Positions 24,583 through 32,575 of a DNA stretch of 32,744 nucleotides are shown piece by piece. The notes beneath the pieces are model-generated. The model had not been told where the DNA came from. It saw only the letters and a list, made by a program, of their open reading frames with translations, and made no database searches. Made by a program: the position numbers and the translations under genes. This DNA is from Lentisphaeria bacterium (lineage in GTDB: Bacteria > Verrucomicrobiota > Lentisphaeria > Victivallales > Victivallaceae): the NCBI GenBank assembly GCA_017414565.1, contig JAFQLP010000026.1:1-32744 (forward strand), given 5' to 3'. Every line of letters begins with the position of its first letter. The first letter of the stretch is position 1.

Positions 24583-25761
24583 ATGGCCATACGACTGTCA
24601 TTCGGCGAACCGCGTATCGTCGCCCAGGGACCGACCTATGAACAGGCCGGCTGGGGCACGCACCAGTTCCCGGAAATCCGAAGACTGCCGGACGGAAGAC
24701 TGGCCGTCAGTTACCACATCGTTGCCGATACGACGGAGGCCTACGGCCTTGAACGCGGCTGGGCGACTTCGTCGGACGGCGGGCGGAGCTGGAGCGATGT
24801 CACGCCGGAGGAACTCCCGGCCGTCAAGGCGCGCTTCGGCACCCGCCTTCCCTCCGGCAGGAATCTGCGCTTCATCATGCCGAAGCCGTATCCGATCAGT
24901 CCCGAACTCCATGCCAAGCTGACGAAAATCGTCGGGCGGGGGAAAAACTGCATCGCCATGGAAGATGTGCCGGACGGTCTCTTTCCCAAAACCTGGCTCT
25001 TTGCCGTTTCCGGCCCCGAAACGCTGGAAGAGGAGCAGTATTACTGCGATCTGGATTTCCCCGGCATGACGACGGGGCTGACGACCGGCGCCATCATCCG
25101 CCCCTGTCCGTTCGGCGCCATGAAGGTGGCCCCGGACGGCAGCGTATGGATCGCCAGATACGCCAACGGCCGCAATCCCGTCAATATGGGTTATACGGGC
25201 TTCTACGCCTGTTACTATTTCCGCTCGACGGACGAGGGACGCTCTTTCCGGCTTATGAGCTGGATTCAATACCTCCCCGACACGAACGATTTTCCGGAGG
25301 CGTTCCTTACGGAAGGTTTTTGCGAACCCGACATCTGCTGGATGCCGGACGGAAGCATGATCACCGTCATGCGCACCGGCAGTTTCACCCCCAGTTATAT
25401 CGCCCGTTCGACGGACGGCGGCAGAACCTGGTCGAAGCCCGAACGTTTCGACGATTTCGGCGTGTATCCGCAGCTTCTCCATCTGAAATGCGGCGTCACG
25501 CTCTGCAGTTACGGCAGACCGGCGCTGCGGGTGCGCGCCACCCGGGACCCGTCCGGCATGAAGTGGGAAGAGCCCTGCGAATTGATGCCGTCGCTTTACG
25601 GCAAACAGGAACCGTGGGCGCGGAGCTGCTTTTACACCGGGCTGCTCCCTCTCGACGACGATACCGCCATGCTGGTCTTCACCGATTTCCAGATCCCGGA
25701 CAAAAACGGCGTCAAAAGAAAGACCGTTATGGTCCGCACCGTTCATGCGGAATGCCATTGA
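24583..25761 (+). CDS. BNR/Asp-box sialidase-like beta-propeller protein
   Basis: A 392-residue protein with at least three Asp-box motifs of the BNR type: SSDGGRSW (63-70), STDEGRSF (215-222) and STDGGRTW (276-283), plus propeller strand patterns such as FPEIRRLPDGRLAVSYHI and EPDICWMPDGSMITVMRTG. This is the six-bladed propeller fold of exo-sialidases and related glycan-binding or hydrolytic proteins. No signal peptide is present, so it would act inside the cell on imported sugars. The catalytic Arg triad and Tyr/Glu of true sialidases cannot be assigned with confidence. AAAGGAGAGAGG precedes the ATG. It has its own promoter and is the only intact gene in a cassette bracketed by the 253-bp repeats, which points to recent insertion. 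Confidence 0.85.
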   Translation: MAIRLSFGEPRIVAQGPTYEQAGWGTHQFPEIRRLPDGRLAVSYHIVADTTEAYGLERGWATSSDGGRSWSDVTPEELPAVKARFGTRLPSGRNLRFIMPKPYPISPELHAKLTKIVGRGKNCIAMEDVPDGLFPKTWLFAVSGPETLEEEQYYCDLDFPGMTTGLTTGAIIRPCPFGAMKVAPDGSVWIARYANGRNPVNMGYTGFYACYYFRSTDEGRSFRLMSWIQYLPDTNDFPEAFLTEGFCEPDICWMPDGSMITVMRTGSFTPSYIARSTDGGRTWSKPERFDDFGVYPQLLHLKCGVTLCSYGRPALRVRATRDPSGMKWEEPCELMPSLYGKQEPWARSCFYTGLLPLDDDTAMLVFTDFQIPDKNGVKRKTVMVRTVHAECH

Positions 25762-25955
25762 ACGTTTGAAAGCGGCAGACACGCCCGGCGCCGGAAGGCC
25801 GCTTCCGCGCGTCCATAAGAGCGTTCGGCAGCGTGCTGTCATGGGGCGCGGCGGGGCACTCGTCGCCGCAGAAGGCCCCATCGGCGACCTATCCGTTTAA
25901 AAAAGAGAAAAACAGGGAAAAACAGGAAAGAGGAAGGAACCGGCAGGACCGCCAC
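25762..25955. other. Non-coding tail of the cassette
   Basis: About 190 bases after the sialidase-like gene. It contains a purine-rich A/G run (about 25897-25937) and no convincing gene or terminator. Confidence 0.5.
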
Positions 25956-26009
25956 GCGGATGTCCGTTACGTCGCCGTCATCCCAGCATGGCACGATCCG
26001 GAGCATCAT
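25956..26009 (-). pseudogene. N-terminal fragment of a polysaccharide deacetylase-like gene
   Basis: From the ATG-ATG at 26004-26009 the - strand reads MMLRIVPCWDDGDVTDIRVA, the start of a NodB-type deacetylase (the W-DDG-x-x-x-D strand). Similarity is lost after about 18 codons; the frame then continues through low-complexity sequence to a stop at 25839. Its start overlaps the stop of the fragment to its right (AATGATG), as in an operon. The assignment rests on a short motif. Confidence 0.45.
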
Positions 26010-26128
26010 TTCGCCTCCGCGCAGCGGCCCGCCATGATCCCCGCGAGCGTGGCGTCGGCGGCGGAGTAAATGTCCCTCGGGGCGGGTTCGCCGGTCAGGA
26101 ATTCGCGGGCGAAGCAGTAGAGTTCCCC
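26006..26128 (-). pseudogene. C-terminal fragment of a Gfo/Idh/MocA-like oxidoreductase
   Basis: On the - strand the 40 codons ending at TGA 26006-26008 read GELYCFAREFLTGEPAPRDI and then YSAADATLAGIMAGRCAEAK, the pattern of the final helix and tail of Gfo/Idh/MocA sugar oxidoreductases. Homology stops exactly at the border of the 253-bp repeat, where upstream codons soon hit a stop. So the gene was cut by the event that created this junction. The family call is tentative; the truncation at the repeat edge is plain. Confidence 0.5.
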
Positions 26129-26380
26129 GTTGCCTCAAGTGTGTCGGGAACGAGAGGGCAACTGGTGGCATGATCCCGCACAGACCGAACGGTGGACAGC
26201 CGCTCTTCTGTTGTCAGAAAATTGTCTGCTGCCCACATTCCGTTTGCGCCCGGCCAATGGATCGTTCAGGCGGAAATGACCTGAATTATCTCTTTTTCCG
26301 CGCGCCGCCTTACAGGATGCCGACACCTTTGGTGGACCATTCGGCCCCCAGCGTGCCGTATTCGGTCCAGGCAGCAGAAT
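26128..26380. repeat. 253-bp direct repeat, right copy
   Basis: Second copy of 24192-24444. Bases 26310-26380 are the authentic 3' end of the intact FG-GAP gene; 26128-26309 is its downstream flank. Confidence 0.97.
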
Positions 26381-28787
26381 CCGGTCCGGTGATCAGAGCC
26401 GCACCGACCACACCGCCCGCCGTGCGGAAAAGCAAATCGTCCCGGCCGTCGCCGTTGCAATCGGCAATATCCTGCACCTCCGCATCGAAATTACCCAGAC
26501 CGCAAAAGCCGATCACGCCCCCTGCGCCGCAGAGCCATGCACCATAAAAATCCCTGCCGATCCGGAAAGCGATATCATCGGTACCGTCACCGTTGAAATC
26601 GCCGGAACCGACGATACCGGCAGTGCCGTTGAGGGTGCCGAGATCGCCCCAGGTAATGGAGCCATCTTGCCCCATGAGATACGCGCCGACATAACCCGCT
26701 TCGTGGGCAATGATGATGTCGTCGCAGCCGTTACCGTCAACATCGCCGAGCGCGGCCACAGACCATTCATCACCGAGCCCCTGCACCGCCGCAAAAGTAC
26801 CATTCGCATAATAGCCGACAAAACCCTCCGCCGTGCGGAGCAAAAGATCGGAAACCCCATCCGCATTGAAGTCGGCCAGCCCGATCTGCCGCAACGCAGT
26901 TCCGCCGGAATAGATCGATTCAAAGCCGATAACAGCTCCGGTATCGTCGGTGATGTACGCGCCGACAAATCCGGCTTCGGCATTGTAAACAAAAATATCG
27001 GCCACCGCTTCAATGGAAGTGGTGTACCCCTGACCGAGGATCGCAAAACCCGCACTGAGTGTCGAAAGATCCTGCCATTCCACGGTGGCGGTACTTGGTG
27101 TCTTCCATCCGCCGGTGGCTCCGAAATACGCATGATCCGGATCGGCGATCGTAAGAATGACGGGGAAAATGAACGCCCCGTCGCGGATGTATTCGAGCAT
27201 CTCCTGCCGGAACCACGGGGTGGTGGCAATGCTCCAGTCGCCGCTCTCATCGCAGACGGCGATCACAGGATCGTGGGCGCGGGCGGCAAAACCGGTGGCC
27301 TCCTCTTCCGGCCAGCGGGCCTGATATTCAGCGTAAACCTCCGGATAGCGGGAAATGTATTCAGCGTAGTAATAATACAGCAGATAACAGTTGCCGCCGC
27401 GATCGAGCGTGGTTTTCTGGTACCAGTTTGAATAGGGGTTGTAGCCGGGCGTGACAACATCCTGCCGGACACTCCATTCATCGCTGCCGGCATCTTTTTC
27501 GTAATAGACCAGCGCGTAATTGATGTAGGTCCCCTGCTGGGAGGTGTCGTAAGGGCTGCCGGAATCGATCGCCTGAATATCGGTACTGCGGCCGCGGGCA
27601 ACGAGATGGAGCGTGTCGTTGGCATCGATGGAAAACGCGGGATAGGTCAGTCCGTCGCGGCTCCAGTTGTTGTTCTGCCCGCCGCCGATGGCCTCCGGCG
27701 CGGTGAAGCCGTCGGAAATGCTCAACGGCGTATTCGAGCGGAGATACATGAAACTGTTCCAATGCGCCCCGCAGACGATATGAAGATACCCCTGGGAATC
27801 AACATCGATGACCGGCAGGTTGTGGCCGTCAACGGCGGTCCCGGTGGTGCAGAGGAAAACCGGGTCCGAAACACGCCCGGTGGTGTGATCGTATTCCACG
27901 ATGTAGTGCGGGGAACCGTCATCGCCCTCAATGCCGTTCTGCGACATGAAGACGACAAAGGTTTTGTTGCCGCGGGTAATCATCATGGAACCGTCGCCCG
28001 CCATCGTTGAAATGTTGACGACCGGCTTCCATGAACTGTCGATGACCTTTACCGCCGCATCAAGCGAAATCCCGCCGTCAGCCGTGGTCCGGAGCGGCAC
28101 GATATAGTAGTTGGAAGAACCGTCGCGCACCAGCATCTGCGGGGTGCGCGGATCGGCATTCGGCCGCCACGGTTCCAGCCGCGCATCATTGTACGGCACA
28201 TTGACAGCGGTAAAGGTCTGAAAACCATCGGCGGAATAAACAAGATGGCGGCGAAGCACCTGCCGCCCGTTGACCGTGGCGTTGGAAATGACCAGCGTGT
28301 AAGCCCCGCCATCGGAGTCGAATTCGACCGCATCCGGGGTGCGTTCTCCGAAACAGACCGGAATGTCGGCATCTTCCGCCAGTCCCAGCGCGCGGGCGAC
28401 CGCCCGGACATGGCCGTCGGTGACATGCCAGCGGCCGTCATCGCCGAGATACTGGATCAGATTGACGGTGCCGTAGTCGCGGGTGGTGACGGTGTGACCG
28501 TTTTCGCCGAGATACGAAGAATCCGCCAGCCCGATCCGCATCACCGGCCGGTTATCCGGCGAAAAAGTGATCATGCCGGGAAGAAAACGCGGATCGTATC
28601 CGAGCATCTCCCGCTCCCGGGAAAAGGCGGAAAGGTAATGGATCGGCAGAGCGGCATCGCCAGTCAGTTCATCCTGCCCCCGGTCCCACGGGGAAAGGTC
28701 GCCGGAAAAGCCGGCCGCCGCCAACCCGAATTCATCGTCTGAACAGATCAACGCCCCGGACTCTGCCAACCCCAAAACCTGTGTCAT
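26310..28787 (-). CDS. BNR-4 propeller protein with C-terminal FG-GAP (VCBS-type) repeats
   Basis: An 825-residue protein starting at ATG 28785-28787, preceded by AGGAG; a longer frame to 28829 has no such site. Residues about 70-480 resemble the BNR_4 propeller (GHTVTTRDYGTVNLIQYL, GAHWNSFMYLRSNTPLSI, NNWSRDGLTYPAFSIDANDTLHLVARGR). From about 595 come FG-GAP repeats with calcium-type loops: DFNADGVSD, DVDGNGCDD, DFNGDGTDD and DCNGDGRDD, each followed by a GxxGAxL strand. Such proteins bind or cleave polysaccharides, usually outside the cell, yet no signal peptide is visible. An N-terminus of MTQVLGLAESGALICSDDEF suggests that the original start may have been lost, or that export is non-classical. 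The 3' end is duplicated at 24374-24444. Confidence 0.8.
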   Translation of the reverse strand: MTQVLGLAESGALICSDDEFGLAAAGFSGDLSPWDRGQDELTGDAALPIHYLSAFSREREMLGYDPRFLPGMITFSPDNRPVMRIGLADSSYLGENGHTVTTRDYGTVNLIQYLGDDGRWHVTDGHVRAVARALGLAEDADIPVCFGERTPDAVEFDSDGGAYTLVISNATVNGRQVLRRHLVYSADGFQTFTAVNVPYNDARLEPWRPNADPRTPQMLVRDGSSNYYIVPLRTTADGGISLDAAVKVIDSSWKPVVNISTMAGDGSMMITRGNKTFVVFMSQNGIEGDDGSPHYIVEYDHTTGRVSDPVFLCTTGTAVDGHNLPVIDVDSQGYLHIVCGAHWNSFMYLRSNTPLSISDGFTAPEAIGGGQNNNWSRDGLTYPAFSIDANDTLHLVARGRSTDIQAIDSGSPYDTSQQGTYINYALVYYEKDAGSDEWSVRQDVVTPGYNPYSNWYQKTTLDRGGNCYLLYYYYAEYISRYPEVYAEYQARWPEEEATGFAARAHDPVIAVCDESGDWSIATTPWFRQEMLEYIRDGAFIFPVILTIADPDHAYFGATGGWKTPSTATVEWQDLSTLSAGFAILGQGYTTSIEAVADIFVYNAEAGFVGAYITDDTGAVIGFESIYSGGTALRQIGLADFNADGVSDLLLRTAEGFVGYYANGTFAAVQGLGDEWSVAALGDVDGNGCDDIIIAHEAGYVGAYLMGQDGSITWGDLGTLNGTAGIVGSGDFNGDGTDDIAFRIGRDFYGAWLCGAGGVIGFCGLGNFDAEVQDIADCNGDGRDDLLFRTAGGVVGAALITGPDSAAWTEYGTLGAEWSTKGVGIL

Positions 28788-28844
28788 GTCTTCATCTCCT
28801 GCTTGCGTACACAGCGGATGCGCCGCCATTCCCCGTTTTTATTA

Positions 28845-28873
28845 AAGATACACACATCCGGAAGATTTTGCAA
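28845..28873 (-). promoter_or_regulatory. Promoter of the FG-GAP gene
   Basis: On the - strand, -35 TTGCAA (28868-28873), 17 bases, -10 TATCTT (28845-28850). The leader is about 55 bases and ends in AGGAG before the ATG. Just upstream is a CGGCGG/CCGCCG hairpin with a seven-base A/T loop (28890-28908). Confidence 0.7.
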
Positions 28874-28918
28874 GAGTATCCGGCCCATCCGGCGGAAAAA
28901 AACCGCCGCCAAACAACC

Positions 28919-29024
28919 GTGCCCCCCTGTTGAAGCGGCGTTATTAACGGAAACAAATATTAACACAGCAACAATGAATATAACATTTTAAAATCACAAT
29001 CAATTTATAATCATATAGTTATAT
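28919..29024. repeat. Diverged AT-rich direct repeat, right copy
   Basis: Counterpart of 23953-24056. It lies between the FG-GAP promoter and the end of the next - strand gene, whose last codons (29019-29024) it covers. Confidence 0.7.
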
Positions 29025-31340
29025 CGCACAAATATGCTGATCACACAATTCATGTGCGGACGCTGGAGCACTGCTGTCGGAGTTGTCATAATAAACTTCC
29101 AGCCGGGAAATGGAAAAGACACATTGTTGATCTTTCGCCGTCCTGACCGTAAATGTAAAATTAAAATCAGCAACATTATCCACGTTTACAACCAACTGAT
29201 CCTCTATTTCACACATAGAGCCACTGCCATGAAGTTTATTCGACTTATCTCTGAATTCCCACTTGCCATCACCACGGATATCTGCGAAAAACACAACGAC
29301 TTTGGAAACTTTGCCCATGTGAAGCGGAACAAATTTCGGAAGCGGAAATATCTTTACTTCTCCTCCACTGTTGACTTTTACATTCAAACGGTGTGATTTC
29401 AAAGACGGCGAAACCAGTGCGTTCCGTTGCTGGGACCGAAGCAGAGAAGTTTTTTGAAAATCAAAAATAAATTGTTTCAGTGGCAATTTCCGGAACTTCG
29501 TGCCATCGCATTTATAAAGTGCAGCAAATTCTATGCCGCCCTCGAAATATTTACCGTACGTCTGAATAAATGCATCATTTAACGCAGCAATATAGCAATA
29601 GTCCGTATTTTTCAACAAATTCATTATCGAGGCATCGGAGTACCGGTGGCCGGATTGATTTTCGACTCCGTTTGCGGATATCCGCCATTGGGAGTCATAG
29701 TAATGGCTCTGCCAACGCATTCCCGCCACCCAATGATCAAAGTGAGCAGAGTTTGAAATGATTAAAAATTTTTTGTTTTCCACCAAGTACGGAGCAACCA
29801 CCTGATCCATAACCTCAAATCGTGTCATGCTCAGGTTCCTGATGGGCTCACAAGATTGAAACAAGTCTCTCCAACCGGGAATATTCAGTATGGGAACCAA
29901 CACCATACAGCAAACGATACCGGGAGTCTTGGTATCGCCGACTTCTGTCAGACACATCCCAACCGCAAACAAAAACATCCATTCAAAAATCATGTATGTT
30001 GCCATATAGCGATTAAGAGAGGCCAATCTGGCGGCTTCGACGGGAGCAAAAACAAAAACATAATAAACAAAAAGCGTGAAGCTGTAAACAAAAAAGCCAA
30101 CAAACAAAACCAGCGCAGAAATCTGCACAATACGTTTTCTTTGATCACGAAATAATGATGCCGAGAAAAATAAAGCCATACAGATGACAACGGTAAGCGT
30201 GAAATAAGACACCGGAACATCAAATTCCGACACTTTCGTATAGCATACGCTTTTGTACATGTTGGTCCAAATAGAGTGCAAACGGTCATGTCCCCAATAA
30301 GTAAAACCGTCAATCAATCCTTCAACCGATATTTTTTTCGAAGAAAAATTCTTTGGTATGTCAGCCAGAGATACCTTGTGGATGAACCGCAATAAAAAAG
30401 CGGCAACCGGAATAAAATAACGCAGATTACCGGACAGATCACTATAGCATTTGTGCGATATATTCCCGATAATCCGGTATATTCCGATAAATACAGGAAT
30501 TATCACAACAAATATGGCAAGTCCGCTTCCGGAATCTTTTGTCAAAATCAAAAAACCAAGCAAAATTGTCAACAATATGGAATTAAACCATGAAAAACGC
30601 TCATCATCTATAATGAGAAAATAAGCTCCCCCCATAATCAGCCCGAGCAGAGTATCAACATACACTGTCCGGAGAAAATTCGGAAAAAAACTGCCGCAGA
30701 CAAGTAATCCTGACAGAACAAAAAGGAAAGCAGCCCATGCATTCTTCCAAGTTGCTTTGACTGTCATCAACAGCAATACTGCAATCTCGGTGGTTGCCAT
30801 GGCGAACATGGCCGCACTTTCAGACAGTTGCGAAGCATCAAAGTGTCGCGCAAACATGTACTCAATAATGGATGTCCCGACGGGATAACTTTTGAAAGAT
30901 ATTATCTCCAATACCCGCGAATCAGTCACCGGAAGCACATTATTGAAAAAAATCGCATAGACGATTCTGCCCCAGTGAGAAAACTCGTCCCAAAGGGAAA
31001 AACACCTTCCCTCGCAAACAAAGTTCGCAAAAAAAATTCCGATGACAAAAAGCACACAGCCGGGGGTCACGATCTGGTCGATGGCAAGACGGCAATATTC
31101 AGATATTTTACCTCTCTTTATCCCGAAACAGACGATTCCCCCCCCCACCGGCAACATCAACCATATAGCAGCCACAATAGCACAATATGTAAAATCAAGT
31201 ACCCGGCAAATTCCGCCCAAATATAATAAAATCCCCCAAAAAGGCAGAATACCCCCAATAAAATACTCGATGCGCCTCCGCAAAACAAAACTCAAAAAAG
31301 CAGACGGCAAAAGCACAAAAAATAAGGCTGTGATGATCAT
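29019..31340 (-). CDS. GT-C-type polytopic membrane glycosyltransferase-like protein
   Basis: A 773-residue inner-membrane protein with about twelve hydrophobic segments in its first 490 residues and a soluble tail of about 280. The first large external loop has FSLWDEFSHWGRIVYAIFFNN with an acidic pair, and further on FKSYPVGTSIIEYMF, a pair of motifs I associate with GT-C enzymes that use polyprenyl-linked sugars. The tail ends in a beta-rich segment (VVFFADIRGDGKWEFRDKS...FSISRLEVYYDN) likely to be periplasmic. GGAGGG precedes the ATG. It follows the GtrB-GtrA fusion by 15 bases and probably uses the sugar that protein supplies. Base composition is clearly AT-richer than the core genes, which suggests transfer. 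The exact substrate is unknown. Confidence 0.65.
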   Translation of the reverse strand: MIITALFFVLLPSAFLSFVLRRRIEYFIGGILPFWGILLYLGGICRVLDFTYCAIVAAIWLMLPVGGGIVCFGIKRGKISEYCRLAIDQIVTPGCVLFVIGIFFANFVCEGRCFSLWDEFSHWGRIVYAIFFNNVLPVTDSRVLEIISFKSYPVGTSIIEYMFARHFDASQLSESAAMFAMATTEIAVLLLMTVKATWKNAWAAFLFVLSGLLVCGSFFPNFLRTVYVDTLLGLIMGGAYFLIIDDERFSWFNSILLTILLGFLILTKDSGSGLAIFVVIIPVFIGIYRIIGNISHKCYSDLSGNLRYFIPVAAFLLRFIHKVSLADIPKNFSSKKISVEGLIDGFTYWGHDRLHSIWTNMYKSVCYTKVSEFDVPVSYFTLTVVICMALFFSASLFRDQRKRIVQISALVLFVGFFVYSFTLFVYYVFVFAPVEAARLASLNRYMATYMIFEWMFLFAVGMCLTEVGDTKTPGIVCCMVLVPILNIPGWRDLFQSCEPIRNLSMTRFEVMDQVVAPYLVENKKFLIISNSAHFDHWVAGMRWQSHYYDSQWRISANGVENQSGHRYSDASIMNLLKNTDYCYIAALNDAFIQTYGKYFEGGIEFAALYKCDGTKFRKLPLKQFIFDFQKTSLLRSQQRNALVSPSLKSHRLNVKVNSGGEVKIFPLPKFVPLHMGKVSKVVVFFADIRGDGKWEFRDKSNKLHGSGSMCEIEDQLVVNVDNVADFNFTFTVRTAKDQQCVFSISRLEVYYDNSDSSAPASAHELCDQHICAI

Positions 31341-31355
31341 GTACCCGCCCTCCGA

Positions 31356-32399
31356 TCAACGGTCCTGCCTGGCAAATATCCAAACTCTCTGTGCCAAAAA
31401 ACTCACGATGAACATGCCGACTTCAACAACAATTTTAGAAAACAGAGGCGACCAACCGAGATATTTTCTGGCAAAACTGATCCCCAAATACGAACCGGCA
31501 AAGAGCAGTACTGCCAATAATAAAAATTTTACCCCTTGGGTGAAAAAATGCCCCTTCCCATTGAACACTTTTTGGCGATTGATTACAAAATTCACCATAA
31601 CACTTATCACCCGCGAGATCACGAGACTCGATAAAACTGTACCATGAAGCAAAAAAAGCAACGAAAAGATAGCGTAATCTAAAACACTGCAAAACAATGA
31701 GGCTCCAATGAATCTGAAAAACACCATATATATGCGTATTGAATCCAACACTGGGTTAAAGTGGCTGCGTTTGTTGTTATCCTCATATATGGTTTTTATC
31801 TTTACCTGCTCAAGCGCAGACTTGTCTACCGCCAGCATAAGAGCTTCCAATTGAAACTCATACCGGCTGTGCAACAGCTGGGTAACCATTTCGGCGATTT
31901 TTCGAGGATAACAACGCAACCCGGTTTGCGTATCCGGAAGTTTCACGCCCGTAAATGCATAAAAAACCAACTCGGTCATCCGATTGCCGAAACGGCTGCG
32001 CAACGGAATATTTATTTCTGGAGAATAGAAATCGCGCACACCTAAAACTGTTTTGTCCGGCATTTCGGTAAAACATTCAACTATTTTTTTCACATCATCC
32101 GGGGCGTGTTGGCCATCGGCATCAAAAGTAACAACACCTTTACAGTCCGGATAGTGATAAAGTACATACTGTAAACCATACTTTATGGCACCGCCCGTAC
32201 CGCTGTTAACGGCCAAATGCAGCACTGTCACATTGTTATCGATTGACAAACCATTAAAAATATCATCGTATGATGCCCCACTGCCATCGTCAACAATGAC
32301 GATATGCTCAAGAAAATCAGCTTCGACTATCGCATGTACCGTTTCGGAAAGTTTGAAGTCCGGACGATAAGCAGGAACGATACCAACAACATTTTTCAT
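31356..32399 (-). CDS. GT2 polyprenyl-phosphate glycosyltransferase fused to GtrA-like membrane domain
   Basis: A 347-residue protein. Residues 1-225 are a DPM1/GtrB-like GT2 domain: VPAYRPDFKLSETVHAI, IVIVDDGSG, FDADGQHAPDD (metal site), and FTGVKLPDTQTGLRCYPRK. After SHFNPVLDSIRIYMVF come four membrane helices (about 226-347) of the GtrA type, ending VSFLAQRVWIFAR. GtrB charges undecaprenyl phosphate with a hexose and GtrA is thought to flip it; here both are in one chain. The start ATG 32397-32399 follows GAGGGGAA; a longer frame to 32501 lies across the leader. First gene of a two-gene AT-rich unit with the GT-C-like protein. Confidence 0.88.
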   Translation of the reverse strand: MKNVVGIVPAYRPDFKLSETVHAIVEADFLEHIVIVDDGSGASYDDIFNGLSIDNNVTVLHLAVNSGTGGAIKYGLQYVLYHYPDCKGVVTFDADGQHAPDDVKKIVECFTEMPDKTVLGVRDFYSPEINIPLRSRFGNRMTELVFYAFTGVKLPDTQTGLRCYPRKIAEMVTQLLHSRYEFQLEALMLAVDKSALEQVKIKTIYEDNNKRSHFNPVLDSIRIYMVFFRFIGASLFCSVLDYAIFSLLFLLHGTVLSSLVISRVISVMVNFVINRQKVFNGKGHFFTQGVKFLLLAVLLFAGSYLGISFARKYLGWSPLFSKIVVEVGMFIVSFLAQRVWIFARQDR

Positions 32400-32524
32400 T
32401 CTTTTATTCCCCTCTGTATAATAACGTGTTAAATGAAATTTTCCGAGCAGACTGGTGTGCCGGCCATCATATCGCCGCCAAACCGCACACTTAAAAAACA
32501 TTGTTTGACAGGAATCTGGGCGGC

Positions 32525-32575
32525 AAAAAAATAAAACAGCCGCAAAAAGCTCCCCACTCGCAGCTTTTGCGGCTG
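32525..32575 (-). terminator. Rho-independent terminator on the - strand
   Basis: CAGCCGCAAAAAGCT (32537-32551) pairs with AGCTTTTGCGGCTG (32562-32575), one bulged A, loop of ten. On the - strand the stem is followed by TTTTATTTTTTT (32536 down to 32525). It must end a transcript entering from the right edge. The 125 bases between it and the GT2-GtrA start form that operon's promoter region, although no good -35/-10 pair is visible. Confidence 0.85.
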
